A stretch of DNA of 64,000 nucleotides, from positions 1-64,000 of the forward strand of contig RPGP01000040.1 in NCBI GenBank assembly GCA_004193555.1, given 5' to 3'. The DNA is from Desulfobacteraceae bacterium Eth-SRB1. Lineage in GTDB: Bacteria; Desulfobacterota; Desulfobacteria; Desulfobacterales; ETH-SRB1. Within the stretch, counting starts at the first letter, position 1. The number at the start of each line of letters is the position of its first letter. The translations under genes were made by a program, and so were the position numbers. The notes under the pieces are model-generated. The model was not told where the DNA came from and did not search any database. It saw only the letters and a program-made list of their open reading frames with translations. Shown piece after piece: positions 43,518 to 53,120 of this stretch.

Positions 43518-44303
43518 ATGAAATATGTTGATATTGACAATCTGGATAAACTGCCAGGCAGAAGGCTGAAAAAAAACGACACTTTTTCATTCCATTGCCA
43601 CCCGGGTCTTTCCTGCTTTAATCAATGCTGCCGGAATCTTAATCTTTTCTTATACCCATACGATGTTCTCAGGCTGAAAAAGTCGCTTGGTATTACCTCG
43701 GATCAGTTTCTTGACAAATATGTGGATATTGTTTTGCGATCCTCCAGTTTTTTCCCGGAAGCGCTTCTTCGCATGTCGGATAACGCCGAGATGACGTGTC
43801 CTTTTTTGATTGAATCAGGCTGCTCGGTTTATCCTGACCGTCCTGATGCCTGCCGCACATTTCCTGTTGAGCAGGGGATTATATTTGATGCCATAAACAA
43901 AAAGACAAAATCTGTCTATTTTTTCAGGCCGCCGGATTTCTGCATGGGTCAGCATGAAAGCAAAGAGTGGACAACAACATCATGGTCGATAGATCAGGAT
44001 GCTGTTGAATACAACAAAATGACTTCGCTGTGGGCGGAGGTGAAAAGTTTGTTCCAGACCGATCCATGGAGAGGCGCAGGGCCGGACAGCCCCAGAGGAA
44101 AAATGGCTTTCATGGCCACATATAACATTGATATGTTTCGTGATTTTTTGTTTAACAGCAGCTTTTTAAAAAGATATAAGGTCAAATCCGCAATTCTTAA
44201 AAAGATAAAAACAGATGATATGGAACTCATGAAGTTCGGTTTCGGGTGGGTTAAATATTATCTCTGGGGGATTAAAACCAAAAATATCACTCAGAGAGCG
44301 TGA
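43518..44303 (+). CDS. YkgJ-family Cys-cluster protein, paralogue A
   Basis: A 261-residue protein with FHCHPGLSCFNQCCRNL near the start and CPFLIESGCSVYPDRPDACRTFP in the middle, the full eight-Cys YkgJ pattern that probably holds a metal centre. It is clearly related along its length to the divergent gene at 45262-45993 (compare FLYPYDVLRLKKSLGI with FLTPYDILRLKNRLGI). The role is unknown; these proteins are frequent in sulfate reducers. Confidence 0.85.
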   Translation: MKYVDIDNLDKLPGRRLKKNDTFSFHCHPGLSCFNQCCRNLNLFLYPYDVLRLKKSLGITSDQFLDKYVDIVLRSSSFFPEALLRMSDNAEMTCPFLIESGCSVYPDRPDACRTFPVEQGIIFDAINKKTKSVYFFRPPDFCMGQHESKEWTTTSWSIDQDAVEYNKMTSLWAEVKSLFQTDPWRGAGPDSPRGKMAFMATYNIDMFRDFLFNSSFLKRYKVKSAILKKIKTDDMELMKFGFGWVKYYLWGIKTKNITQRA

Positions 44304-44344
44304 GGTGTTATTATTTCGCAATCCCCAATCCAAAATCCGCAATC

Positions 44345-45160
44345 TTACACCACCGCCCTTGGCATGGGCGCAACTTTCTCGCCGCCTAATATATAGCCTC
44401 CGTCAAGCCTTAATATGCTTCCTGTCATAAAAGGAGCATCCTTGATTATAAAAATTGCCGCTTTTGCTACATCCTCGATTGTGCCTGTTCGACCTAACAG
44501 GGTGTGATCTATAAGAGACTGTTTCTGCTCTTTTGTAAGCAGCCCCCAGCCCCTGGTTTTTTCTCCGTGCCTGGTTTCGACAATACCAAGCATGATTTCA
44601 TTAACGCGCACCTGTGGGGCTCCGATTCTGGCCCATGTTTCCGTCAATAGCGATATTCCGCGGTTTGCGGCAGCATATCCGTCGTTAAATATATAGCTGG
44701 CAGGACCCGACCTTCCGACGATTCCTGCGATGGAAGACAGGTTTATTACAACGCCGTTGCCTGATGCTTTAAGATATGGGAGAGCCGAATCAAAAACCCA
44801 CCATTTTGAACGAAGGGTGGTGGCCAATTCAAGGTCCCACTGCTCTTGCACATACGATCCATGAACTACCGGCCATCCCCCCCGCTCAATATTATTTATC
44901 AGGATGTCGATACCGCCGAAACGATCCGTTACTTTTTTGATAAGCCCCGAAATTTTTTTGGTTTCAAGCAGGTTTGTCTTGACGATAAGATAATCCTGGC
45001 CGGTCCGGGCAAAATCCCGGTTCATTTCATCAAGACTATCTTCCCAGTCATAATAGTTCAAGGCAACCTTTACCCCTTCATTTGCCAGGGCAAGGCCGAT
45101 GCCTTTTCCAATGCCTTTTATAGATCCGAGTACCAGAGCAGTTTTGTTTTTAAGTTCCAT
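44345..45160 (-). CDS. SDR-family oxidoreductase-like protein lacking the active-site Lys
   Basis: A 271-residue Rossmann protein with the SDR layout: VLGSIKGIGKGIG (nucleotide loop, though Thr/Gly is changed), a NNIERGG motif in place of NNAG, Ser in INLSSIAGIVG and a Tyr in GYAAANRG. In usual SDRs this Tyr is followed at +4 by Lys; here it is Asn. Either activity is lost or the protein works differently, as in enoyl-ACP reductase variants. AATAAAGCAAG-type ribosome sites are not obvious. It lies between two paralogous Cys-cluster genes. Confidence 0.85.
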   Translation of the reverse strand: MELKNKTALVLGSIKGIGKGIGLALANEGVKVALNYYDWEDSLDEMNRDFARTGQDYLIVKTNLLETKKISGLIKKVTDRFGGIDILINNIERGGWPVVHGSYVQEQWDLELATTLRSKWWVFDSALPYLKASGNGVVINLSSIAGIVGRSGPASYIFNDGYAAANRGISLLTETWARIGAPQVRVNEIMLGIVETRHGEKTRGWGLLTKEQKQSLIDHTLLGRTGTIEDVAKAAIFIIKDAPFMTGSILRLDGGYILGGEKVAPMPRAVV

Positions 45161-45261
45161 GTTTGTCCGCGTGTGTCTGTGGCTAAGAATTAAATTAATT
45201 TCCAGGTATTATTTCGTGTTTTCGTACTTTCGCGTTTTCGTGATGAATTTTGGGTGGTTTC

Positions 45262-45993
45262 CTAATTCTGCCTTCCCAAAAATATTTGTTTAATCCACTG
45301 AAATCCGAGTTTTAAAAGCGCTTCATCGTCATCTTTTATTGCACTCAGGGTTTCGGAATTCAGGTTAAGGTTATCTAATATACCTTTTTCAAATATGTGT
45401 GATCTGAATGTATCAAGATTATAACATGCCATATAATAAAGGTACTCTGATTTAACATCTATCCGGCCCGGCATAAGACGGTTCTTCAAGCTGATGATTT
45501 CCATAAGCAGGTCGTTCATTTCATTATAGATACCGGTTTCCTGACCCTCTTCCCATTGACGTATTGTCCATGTTTTTCCCTGGCTGGATCCGAGGCAGTA
45601 AGACTCTTTTATCAGCATGTACTGTTCGGTTATCTCTCCTGTTTCTCTTGATCGAGATACAATCCGTGCAAGAGGATACATACGGCATGATGATGGACGA
45701 TCATTGTAAACACTGCAGCCTGATGGAGTAACAAAGGGACATTTTAATTTATAACCATCCGTTTTTAATGTAATAATCGGAAGACCTGATTCGGGGCCCG
45801 TGTGTCTTGCCGTATATTGCTCCAGGAAAAGACCGGATGGTATGCCAAGCCGGTTTTTAAGACGCAAAATATCATAAGGGGTTAAAAACTGCTGAAGATT
45901 TCTGCAGCATTCATTAAAACAGGGAACAGCCTTTGAGCATGAAAAGTTGAAAGTATCATCTAAGGAGAGAGGTGTTATGTTATTATCATCCAT
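45262..45993 (-). CDS. YkgJ-family Cys-cluster protein, paralogue B
   Basis: A 243-residue protein with FSCSKAVPCFNECCRNLQ and CPFVTPSGCSVYNDRPSSCRMYP, the same eight-Cys pattern as the gene at 43518 and a similar C-terminal GFQWIKQIFLG. The two face each other with an SDR gene between, so a duplication with inversion is likely. Function unknown. Confidence 0.85.
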   Translation of the reverse strand: MDDNNITPLSLDDTFNFSCSKAVPCFNECCRNLQQFLTPYDILRLKNRLGIPSGLFLEQYTARHTGPESGLPIITLKTDGYKLKCPFVTPSGCSVYNDRPSSCRMYPLARIVSRSRETGEITEQYMLIKESYCLGSSQGKTWTIRQWEEGQETGIYNEMNDLLMEIISLKNRLMPGRIDVKSEYLYYMACYNLDTFRSHIFEKGILDNLNLNSETLSAIKDDDEALLKLGFQWIKQIFLGRQN

Positions 45994-46018
45994 AAGTGTT
46001 TATTCCCTTCTCTGTGAT

Positions 46019-46225
46019 AGTTCAGCTACAAAGATGATGAAATCGTAAAAAGTCGTCACTCCGGTAGATCCCGGATCGAGTCCGGGAGGAGTCCAGGTGC
46101 TCTGTAACTACTTGAAAAGACTGGATAGCGCTAAAGCTTCACTACGTGCCCGGCTTTCGCCGGAATGACGGAAAACGGTATTTTTCGACTTTTTACGACG
46201 CCATCAAAGATACTAAGATTATAAT
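46019..46225. repeat. Two nested repeat elements upstream of aprBA
   Basis: The outer sequence AGTTCAGCTACAAAG ... AAGATACTAAGATTATAAT resembles the left arm of the element at 56357 (AGTTCAGCCACAAAG, ACCAAGATTATAAT). It is split by an inner element at about 46035-46206 with ends AAATCGTAAAAAGTCG and CGACTTTTTACGACGCCAT, the family found at 39655. Inside the inner one are further short arms (CCCGGATCGAGTCCGGG). The rest of 46226-46463 is AT-rich with no gene. Confidence 0.8.
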
Positions 46226-46463
46226 TATAGGAATTTAGGTCCGTCTGCGGCGGGCTACTGATTTTAATCCCTGAATCCCCTAATTCCTAAATCCCTCAAT
46301 TCCTTTCACCATGTCAACATAAAAATGCCTGTAGATATATTTTAAATCTTTGCCTTAAGTACTATATATAGTGTTTAAATTTTTGAGTTAGCCAGATATT
46401 GTTTTCTATGGCTGCGTCATGTAACTGTTTGCATATTTTATATATTTGTTTGCCTAAAAGTTC

Positions 46464-46492
46464 TTGACAATCTAAACGTTGGATGGTATTTA
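46464..46492 (+). promoter_or_regulatory. Probable promoter of the aprBA operon
   Basis: A perfect TTGACA at 46464-46469 and TATTTA at 46487-46492 are 17 bases apart, the ideal sigma70 spacing. It would give a leader of about 245 bases before aprB. A very AT-rich block lies around it, as for highly expressed genes. Confidence 0.55.
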
Positions 46493-46745
46493 TTGAGCCT
46501 ATTTTAATATTGTATATCTATATGAATTTAAAAGATATGTTTGTTTTTTTACAACGCTTTATTTTTTTGCGTTTTGTTGGTTGTTTTTAATAATATTTTT
46601 ATGAATATTAATAATTAAATCGATGGCCCTAAATTGTTATTTTGAGCCGCAAATTAGGAAGGGAGGTGTAAAAACATCATAGAAAAAAATTGACTGAAAC
46701 TTCGTAACAATAATTCTTACAAAGCAAAATTAGGAGGTATGATTA

Positions 46746-47180
46746 ATGCCAAGTTTTGTAATTGCTGAAAAATGTGACGGTTGCAAAGGCGGGGACAAAA
46801 CAGCCTGCATGTACATTTGTCCAAACGACCTTATGGTACTGGACCCAAATGCTATGAAGGCTTATAACCAGGAGCCGAATCAGTGCTGGGAATGTTTCTC
46901 ATGCGTAAAGATTTGCCCTACCCAAGCTATTGAGGTCAGAGGTTATTCTGATTTTGTGCCTCTGGGAAGCAGTGTAATGCCTATGCTGGGAACCGAAGAT
47001 GTTATGTGGACTTGCAAATTCAGAAACGGACTTATTAAACGGTTTAAATTCCCGATTCGTACTACTCCTGAGGGCGCCGCCAATGCTTATCCGGATCTGA
47101 AAGGAAAAGATCTCGACAGTGAAGTGCTTTCGACGGAAGAGGCCGATGGATATACTCTTAAAACACCCCAAACTGTTTAA
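46746..47180 (+). CDS. aprB: Adenylylsulfate reductase beta subunit
   Basis: AprB carries two [4Fe-4S] clusters that pass electrons to the flavin of AprA. It has 144 residues, and the two cluster motifs are visible as EKCDGCKGGDKTACMYICPN and QCWECFSCVKICPTQ. The C-terminal tail wraps around AprA in the known structure. AGGAGG lies nine bases before the ATG. It is followed by aprA after 68 bases. Confidence 0.97.
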   Translation: MPSFVIAEKCDGCKGGDKTACMYICPNDLMVLDPNAMKAYNQEPNQCWECFSCVKICPTQAIEVRGYSDFVPLGSSVMPMLGTEDVMWTCKFRNGLIKRFKFPIRTTPEGAANAYPDLKGKDLDSEVLSTEEADGYTLKTPQTV

Positions 47181-47248
47181 AGCGGGATGTAGTTTCTGAA
47201 GAACCAGTAACTGACAAATTCATGAATTATATTTAAGGAGGATGCAAT

Positions 47249-49228
47249 ATGGCACTACCAAATAAAGTTTTGGGTGAACTCAAAGCCGTAAAAGATCCGG
47301 AAGTCGAAGAGCGAGAGGTCGATATTCTGATTGTGGGCGGCGGAATGGCTGCGACAGGCTCTGCTTTTGAAGCAAAGAAATGGATGTCTGAAGGCCAGAC
47401 AGTTCTGATGGTTGACAAGGCTGCCCTGGAGCGCAGTGGCGCTGTTGCCCAAGGGTTGTCGGCAATCAACACATACATCGGCGAAAATGCAATTGAGGAT
47501 TATGTCCGCATGGTTCGTAACGACCTGATGGGAATAGTCCGTGAAGACCTTATCTATGACCTTGGAAATCACATCGATGATTCTGTCCATCTGTTTGAGG
47601 AATGGGGCCTGCCGATGTGGAAAAAGACAGAAGACGGAAAGAACATGGACGGAAAAAAAGGCCTGAAGATGGGCACCTTGAAGTCAGGCGCTACTCCAGT
47701 CCGTACCGGCAAGTGGCAGATAATGATTAACGGAGAATCCTACAAGAGAATCGTTGCCGAGGCTGCTAAACTCGCTATTGGAGACGAAAATGTTTTAGAA
47801 CGTTGTTTTATTGTTGAGATTCTTCTCGATGCCAACAAAGAAAACCAGATTGCAGGCGCGGTCGGTTTTTCCGTGCGTGAAAACAAGGTTTACATCATCA
47901 AGTGCAAGACCATGATGGTAGCCTGTGGCGGCGCAGTAAATATCTACCAGCCTCGTAGTGTTGGCGAAGGTATGGGCCGCGCATGGTATCCTATATGGAA
48001 TGCCGGCTCCACATACACCATGTGTATGAAAGTAGGCGCCGAGCTTAGCATGATGGAAAACCGTTTCACCCCTGCGCGTTTTAAGGATGGTTACGGACCT
48101 GTTGGCGCATGGTTCCTGCTGTTTAAGGCCAAAGCATTAAATGGTCTGGGTGAAGCGTTTGCATTCAGTGACGCTGCAAAGGCAGAACTCGAGAGATATG
48201 CTCCTTATGGAACTGCCGCGGTTACGCCGACCTGTCTGCGAAATCATTTGATGCTCGTTGAGATGAAGGCAGGCCGCGGTCCGATCATTATGGACACTGT
48301 TACGGCTCTTGCCACTCTTGCTGAGAAACTGGACAAGAAAGAGCTGAAACATCTTGAATCAGAAGCATGGGAAGATTTCTTAGACATGACATGCGGGCAG
48401 GCCAACCTCTGGTGCGCACAGAACTGCGAGCCTGAAAAAAAGAATTCCGAGGTTATGCCGACCGAGCCGTACCTGTTAGGGTCTCATTCCGGTTGCTGCG
48501 GTCTCTGGGTTTCCGGTCCGGATCTGGACTGGGTTCCTGATTCATACAAGATTAAAGCAGCTAACGGCAAGGTTTACAACCGCATGACAACGGTTGACGG
48601 TCTGTTTACCGCTGGTGACGGTGTTGGCTGTTCAGGTCACAAGTTCTCATCCGGTTCACATGCCGAGGGACGAATAGCAATGAAATCAATGGTTAGATAT
48701 GCGCGCGACAATGCTGATTTCACGCCGGCCCTGAGCCTGTCAAAAGAAGAAATTGTTGATCTGGTTTACAAGCCTGTCAGGACATACCTCGATAGTTGTG
48801 AATATACTACTGACGTTGATATTAACCCGAATTATCTGAAGCCTGAAGGAATGGCTTTCCGGCTCATGAAGGCTACCCACGAATACGGCGCCGGCACAGC
48901 TACATTCTATCAGACAAGCACCAAGAACCTGGAGATTGTTATGGATCTGCTCCAGGTAATGCGCGAAGACTGCGAGAAACTGGCAGCCGGCGATCTTCAC
49001 GAGCTGATGAGATGCTGGGAAATTTTTCATCGTATCTGGACTGTTGAGGCACATCTGCGTCACATCCAGTTCCGTAAAGAAACACGTTATCCCGGATTCT
49101 ACTATCAGTCTGATTATCCGGGACAGGATGATGAGAACTGGTTCTGCTTTACGAACTCAAAGTATGATCTAAAAGCCGAAAAATGGGAAATGATGAAGAG
49201 GGATTACATCAAAATCATTCCTGATTAA
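47249..49228 (+). CDS. aprA: Adenylylsulfate reductase alpha subunit
   Basis: AprA reduces APS to sulfite and AMP in the cytoplasm. It has 659 residues, the normal length. The FAD-binding fold appears at DILIVGGGMAATGSAFEA, followed by VDKAALERSGAVAQGLSAIN. SHSGCCGLWVSGP and GDGVGCSGHKFSSGSHAEGR mark the second FAD contact region. AAGGAGGATG precedes the ATG. A strong terminator follows directly. Confidence 0.98.
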   Translation: MALPNKVLGELKAVKDPEVEEREVDILIVGGGMAATGSAFEAKKWMSEGQTVLMVDKAALERSGAVAQGLSAINTYIGENAIEDYVRMVRNDLMGIVREDLIYDLGNHIDDSVHLFEEWGLPMWKKTEDGKNMDGKKGLKMGTLKSGATPVRTGKWQIMINGESYKRIVAEAAKLAIGDENVLERCFIVEILLDANKENQIAGAVGFSVRENKVYIIKCKTMMVACGGAVNIYQPRSVGEGMGRAWYPIWNAGSTYTMCMKVGAELSMMENRFTPARFKDGYGPVGAWFLLFKAKALNGLGEAFAFSDAAKAELERYAPYGTAAVTPTCLRNHLMLVEMKAGRGPIIMDTVTALATLAEKLDKKELKHLESEAWEDFLDMTCGQANLWCAQNCEPEKKNSEVMPTEPYLLGSHSGCCGLWVSGPDLDWVPDSYKIKAANGKVYNRMTTVDGLFTAGDGVGCSGHKFSSGSHAEGRIAMKSMVRYARDNADFTPALSLSKEEIVDLVYKPVRTYLDSCEYTTDVDINPNYLKPEGMAFRLMKATHEYGAGTATFYQTSTKNLEIVMDLLQVMREDCEKLAAGDLHELMRCWEIFHRIWTVEAHLRHIQFRKETRYPGFYYQSDYPGQDDENWFCFTNSKYDLKAEKWEMMKRDYIKIIPD

Positions 49229-49262
49229 TCAAAAATTCGGCCGTTCAATAGTCGAATAAGCT

Positions 49263-49297
49263 ACCTCCAGGTGTCGCAAGATGCCTGGAGGTTTTTA
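49263..49297 (+). terminator. Intrinsic terminator after aprA
   Basis: CCTCCAGG and CCTGGAGG form a stem with a TGTCGCAAGATG loop, followed by TTTTT. It would lower read-through into qmoA, so aprBA can be made in excess over qmo. Confidence 0.88.
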
Positions 49298-49394
49298 CTA
49301 ATTAAGAATGATAAATTTGTAAAACAGGTCGCATTAAAACATTTTTACAAATTTTTCATTCTCAATTTTTTTATTCATAATGCGGAGGGATAGC

Positions 49395-50672
49395 ATGACA
49401 GAAGACAAAGCAGCCCCTGTTAGCGGAAGCATTTTGGTCGTTGGAGGAGGGATAAGCGGGTTGACCACATGCCTCGAAGCTGCCGAAGTGGGGTACGAGG
49501 TATTCCTGGTCGAGAAAAATCCTTACCTGGGCGGAAGAGTGGCACAGCTAAATCAATATTTTCCCAAGCTTTGTCCCCCGTCCTGCGGTCTTGAAATCAA
49601 TTTCAGAAGAATAAAAGATAATCGAAAAATAAGAGTATTTACAATGGGAGAGGTTGAGAAGGTTGACGGAACACCAGGAAATTATGATGTAAGCATTAAA
49701 TTAAATCCCCGATATGTTAACGAAAACTGTACCTGCTGTGGGGACTGTGAGGCAGCCTGCGAAACCGAAATTTCCAGTGATTTCAATTTTGGAATGAATA
49801 AGATCAAAGGCGCTTATCTTCCCTTTGAAATGGCTTTTCCGGCACGTTATGTCATTTCACCAGAGATCATAGGAACTGAGGATGCAAAACGTTGTAAGGA
49901 AGCATGTAAATACAATGCAATCGATCTGGACATGGAAGCAAAGACTATCAATCTGAAGGTTGGAGCCATTGTATGGGCTACTGGATGGGAACCGTATGAT
50001 GCTGCAAAGATAGATAATCTTGGTTTTGGCAAGTATCAGAACATCATTACTAATATGATGTTGGAAAGATTAGCTTCTCCCAACGGGCCGACAAAGGGAC
50101 AGATCTTCCGCCCCTCAGACAGCAAACAGCCGGAAAGCGTAGCCTTTGTTCAGTGCGCGGGATCAAGGGATGAAAATCATCTTACCTATTGTTCCTACAT
50201 TTGCTGTATGGCTTCACTGAAGCATGTCACTTATATAAGGGAGCGGTATCCTGATGCCAGGATCTATATTTTTTATATTGATATTAGAACTCCGGGCTAC
50301 AGGTATGAAAAGTTCTACAAGAAAATTAAAGAAGACAAAAATGTTTTTTTTATAAAAGGCAAGGTTGCAGAGGTCAATGAAAATCCGGATTCCAAAAATA
50401 TAACCGTGGTTGCAGAAAATGCTGTGACAGGTGAAAAGATCAAGCAGGAAGTAGAAATGGTTGTGCTTGCCACCGGTATGCAGCCGACAACTAAAAATGT
50501 CAAGCTTCCGGCTGATCTGAAATACAATGAGGAAGGTTTTATTATTAACGATTTTGAAAAAGGCGGCATGTTTGCTGCAGGATGTGCAAATAAGCCTGCC
50601 GACGTAGTGTCATCGAACCAGAATGCAACCGGTATGGCTCTGAAGGCCATTCAAACCCTTGTGAGGAGGTAG
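49395..50672 (+). CDS. qmoA: Quinone-interacting membrane-bound oxidoreductase subunit QmoA
   Basis: QmoA is an HdrA-like flavoprotein that helps pass electrons from the quinone pool to AprBA. It has 425 residues. FAD fold: ILVVGGGISGLTTCLEAAE and a second at VWATGWEPYD. The cysteines in LCPPSCGLEI and ENCTCCGDCEAACE could hold an Fe-S cluster like the one inserted in HdrA. I choose ATG 49395, since GCGGAGGGATAGC lies before it inside the longer frame. qmoB follows after six bases. Confidence 0.94.
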   Translation: MTEDKAAPVSGSILVVGGGISGLTTCLEAAEVGYEVFLVEKNPYLGGRVAQLNQYFPKLCPPSCGLEINFRRIKDNRKIRVFTMGEVEKVDGTPGNYDVSIKLNPRYVNENCTCCGDCEAACETEISSDFNFGMNKIKGAYLPFEMAFPARYVISPEIIGTEDAKRCKEACKYNAIDLDMEAKTINLKVGAIVWATGWEPYDAAKIDNLGFGKYQNIITNMMLERLASPNGPTKGQIFRPSDSKQPESVAFVQCAGSRDENHLTYCSYICCMASLKHVTYIRERYPDARIYIFYIDIRTPGYRYEKFYKKIKEDKNVFFIKGKVAEVNENPDSKNITVVAENAVTGEKIKQEVEMVVLATGMQPTTKNVKLPADLKYNEEGFIINDFEKGGMFAAGCANKPADVVSSNQNATGMALKAIQTLVRR

Positions 50673-50678
50673 GAATCC

Positions 50679-53018
50679 ATGGATAAAAAGTACGGTGTAT
50701 ATATCTGCACAGGCTGTGGAATCGGGGATGTCCTTGACACAGAAGGTTTGTGTGGAGTCCCCAAAGAGGAAGGAATCGGAGTCAAAACCCATCCTTTTCT
50801 TTGCGGAAAGGATGGGGTTGAATTAATAAAAAAGGATATTGCGGATGACGGGGTAAATACTCTTGTTATTGCAGGCTGTTCACGACGGGTCAATTTTGAC
50901 GTGTTCAATTTTGACGGCTGTATTGTTGACCGGGTAAACTTGAGAGAACAGGTTGTATGGTCACATCCCAGATCGGAATTTCCGGCTCTTACTGAAGAAC
51001 AAAAAGACGATGAAGAACACTTTGACAGCCTTCAAATGCTGGCAGAAGATTATATTAAGATGGGGATGGCAAAGGTTGAAAAAATCGATCTGCCGGAAGC
51101 GTCCAAGCTCGAAACAATCAGCAAAAGAATTCTTGTTATCGGCGGCGGCGTAACAGGTATATCTGCTGCAATAGATGCCGCAAAGGCCGGCTATGATGTA
51201 ACTATAGTTGAAAAGGAAGCGTCACCTGGCGGAAATGCAGCAAAAATTCGCAAACAATTGCCTGTTGAAGATCCCTTTGAAAGCCTGGTCCCGCCAATAA
51301 TCGAGGCTAAAATCAAAGAGGCTGAAGCCTACTCTAACATTGAGATTAAGACAAACTGTATAGTTGCCCGTATTGCCGGTCAGCCAGGTGAATTTACCGT
51401 GACCCTGAAAAAACCGGACGAAACAACTGAATTTGACGTGCCTTATCCTTTGCCTGATGAAATGAAGGTTGATGAAAACGGTAAAGAGCTTGATGTGGAT
51501 AAGCTTATCGAGGTTTATAATGAATATAACAAGGGTAAAAAAGATATTTTAGCCCTTGACCCTGACGGAGAAAAGTTTGGCGCGGTAGTTCTTGCCGCAG
51601 GCTGGAGACAGGATAAGCTTGAAGGTAAGGCGTTTACCCATCTCGGCTTTGGCAAATTGCCGGATGTTGTCACCAATTATCAGTTTGAGGAAATAGCCGC
51701 AAAAGGCAAAATAATTAGGCCGTCTGATGAAAAGGAAGCTCAATCTGTTGTATTTATACAAAGCCCTGGCAAGGGTGATGATGACAGCGACTTTGAGTAC
51801 ACCGGTTCGGTTACAAGCCTTGTAGCTCTCAAGCAGGCAAAGTATGTGCGTGAAGATTATCCTGACGGCAAGGCTTATATCTTTTACCAGCATATGAGGA
51901 CACCCGGACTGCAGGAGAATTTTTATAAAAGCATACAGCAGGATGAAGGTATTTTTTTAACCAAAGGAAATGTTATAAGTGTAGCCAAAAATGGCGACGG
52001 GCTGATTGTCGAAGCCGATAATACCCTTTTAGGCGAAAAAATCAAGGTCAAAGCCGATATGGTTGTCCTGGCTTCCGGCATGGTCCCTGTAACTGCAGAT
52101 GATCCTGTAATTAATCTGGCATACAGACAGGGCCCTGGTTTCCGTGATAACGCACTTTTTAACGAATATGCCGATTCAAATTTCATCTGTTTTCCATACG
52201 AAACCCAGAGAACCGGCATTTATGCTGCCGGGTGTGTCCGGCGCAGCATGACAATTGAAGAATCTATCGAAGATGCTGCCGGAGCCGCCCTGAAGGCGAT
52301 TCAATGTATAGAGTCTGTAAACAGGGGCGTTTCAGTACATCCAAGGTCCGGCGATATGACATTCCCCGACTTTTTCTTCCAGAGATGCACTCAATGCAAG
52401 CGGTGTACAGAGGAATGTCCGTTTGGCGCTCTTGATGATGACGAAAAAGGAACACCCAAGCCTAACCCGACTCGGTGCAGACGATGCGGCACCTGCATGG
52501 GCGCCTGTCCGGAACGTATTATCGGTTTTGCCGATTATAATGTCGATAGTATCGGATCCATGGTAAAGGCGATCGGGGTTCCTTCTGAAGATGATTACAG
52601 CGAACCACCCTTGAGATTTCTCGGGCTGGTTTGTGAAAATGACGCATATCCTGCTCTTGACATTGCAGGAATGAACAGGCTAAGTTATTCTGCTGATGTC
52701 CGGTTTGTTCCGGTCAGATGCCTTGGCTCTGTAAATGTAATCTGGATAAAGGATGCTCTTTCCCAGGGCATGGACGGTATTTTTCTTCTTGGCTGCAAGC
52801 ATGGCGATGATTACCAGTGCCACTTTGTAAAAGGAAGCGAGCTGGCTGATATCAGAATGAAAAAGATAGGTGATGCATTAGCGAGCCTTGCTCTTGAAGA
52901 GGAGCGTGTAGCTCAGTTTGAGATTGCAATTGACGAGTATGACAAGATTCCGGAGATCGTTAATACTTTTGTGAAAATGGTTGAAGAACTTGGTCCAAAC
53001 CCGTTTAAGGGATTTTAG
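50679..53018 (+). CDS. qmoB: Quinone-interacting membrane-bound oxidoreductase subunit QmoB
   Basis: A 779-residue HdrA/MvhD-type flavoprotein. After an N-terminal YICTGCGIGDVLDTEGL comes the FAD fold ILVIGGGVTGISAAIDAAK (about 150-168). Two ferredoxin motifs follow, RCTQCKRCTEECPFGA and RCRRCGTCMGACPERI (about 570-610), and the last part is MvhD-like (VRCLGSVNVIWIKDAL, GCKHGDDYQCHF). It transfers electrons between QmoC and AprBA in the cytoplasm. AGGAGG precedes the ATG. Confidence 0.95.
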   Translation: MDKKYGVYICTGCGIGDVLDTEGLCGVPKEEGIGVKTHPFLCGKDGVELIKKDIADDGVNTLVIAGCSRRVNFDVFNFDGCIVDRVNLREQVVWSHPRSEFPALTEEQKDDEEHFDSLQMLAEDYIKMGMAKVEKIDLPEASKLETISKRILVIGGGVTGISAAIDAAKAGYDVTIVEKEASPGGNAAKIRKQLPVEDPFESLVPPIIEAKIKEAEAYSNIEIKTNCIVARIAGQPGEFTVTLKKPDETTEFDVPYPLPDEMKVDENGKELDVDKLIEVYNEYNKGKKDILALDPDGEKFGAVVLAAGWRQDKLEGKAFTHLGFGKLPDVVTNYQFEEIAAKGKIIRPSDEKEAQSVVFIQSPGKGDDDSDFEYTGSVTSLVALKQAKYVREDYPDGKAYIFYQHMRTPGLQENFYKSIQQDEGIFLTKGNVISVAKNGDGLIVEADNTLLGEKIKVKADMVVLASGMVPVTADDPVINLAYRQGPGFRDNALFNEYADSNFICFPYETQRTGIYAAGCVRRSMTIEESIEDAAGAALKAIQCIESVNRGVSVHPRSGDMTFPDFFFQRCTQCKRCTEECPFGALDDDEKGTPKPNPTRCRRCGTCMGACPERIIGFADYNVDSIGSMVKAIGVPSEDDYSEPPLRFLGLVCENDAYPALDIAGMNRLSYSADVRFVPVRCLGSVNVIWIKDALSQGMDGIFLLGCKHGDDYQCHFVKGSELADIRMKKIGDALASLALEEERVAQFEIAIDEYDKIPEIVNTFVKMVEELGPNPFKGF

Positions 53019-53103
53019 TGATTGATGATTGAAGATTGACGATTGAATATTGAAGTCGCTCTTTATTAATCAATCGTCAATCAACAATATTCAATATTCA
53101 ATG
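53019..53103. repeat. Palindromic repeat inside the qmo operon
   Basis: GATTGACGATTGAATATTGAAG is answered by reversed arms TCAATCGTCAATCAACAATATTCAATATTCAAT. The mRNA would fold into a hairpin between qmoB and qmoC. It has GTCGCT in its middle like the repeat inserted in cbiH, so both may be one superfamily. It could tune the relative amounts of the subunits. Confidence 0.8.
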
Positions 53104-53120
53104 TAAGAGGAGGTATCAGT

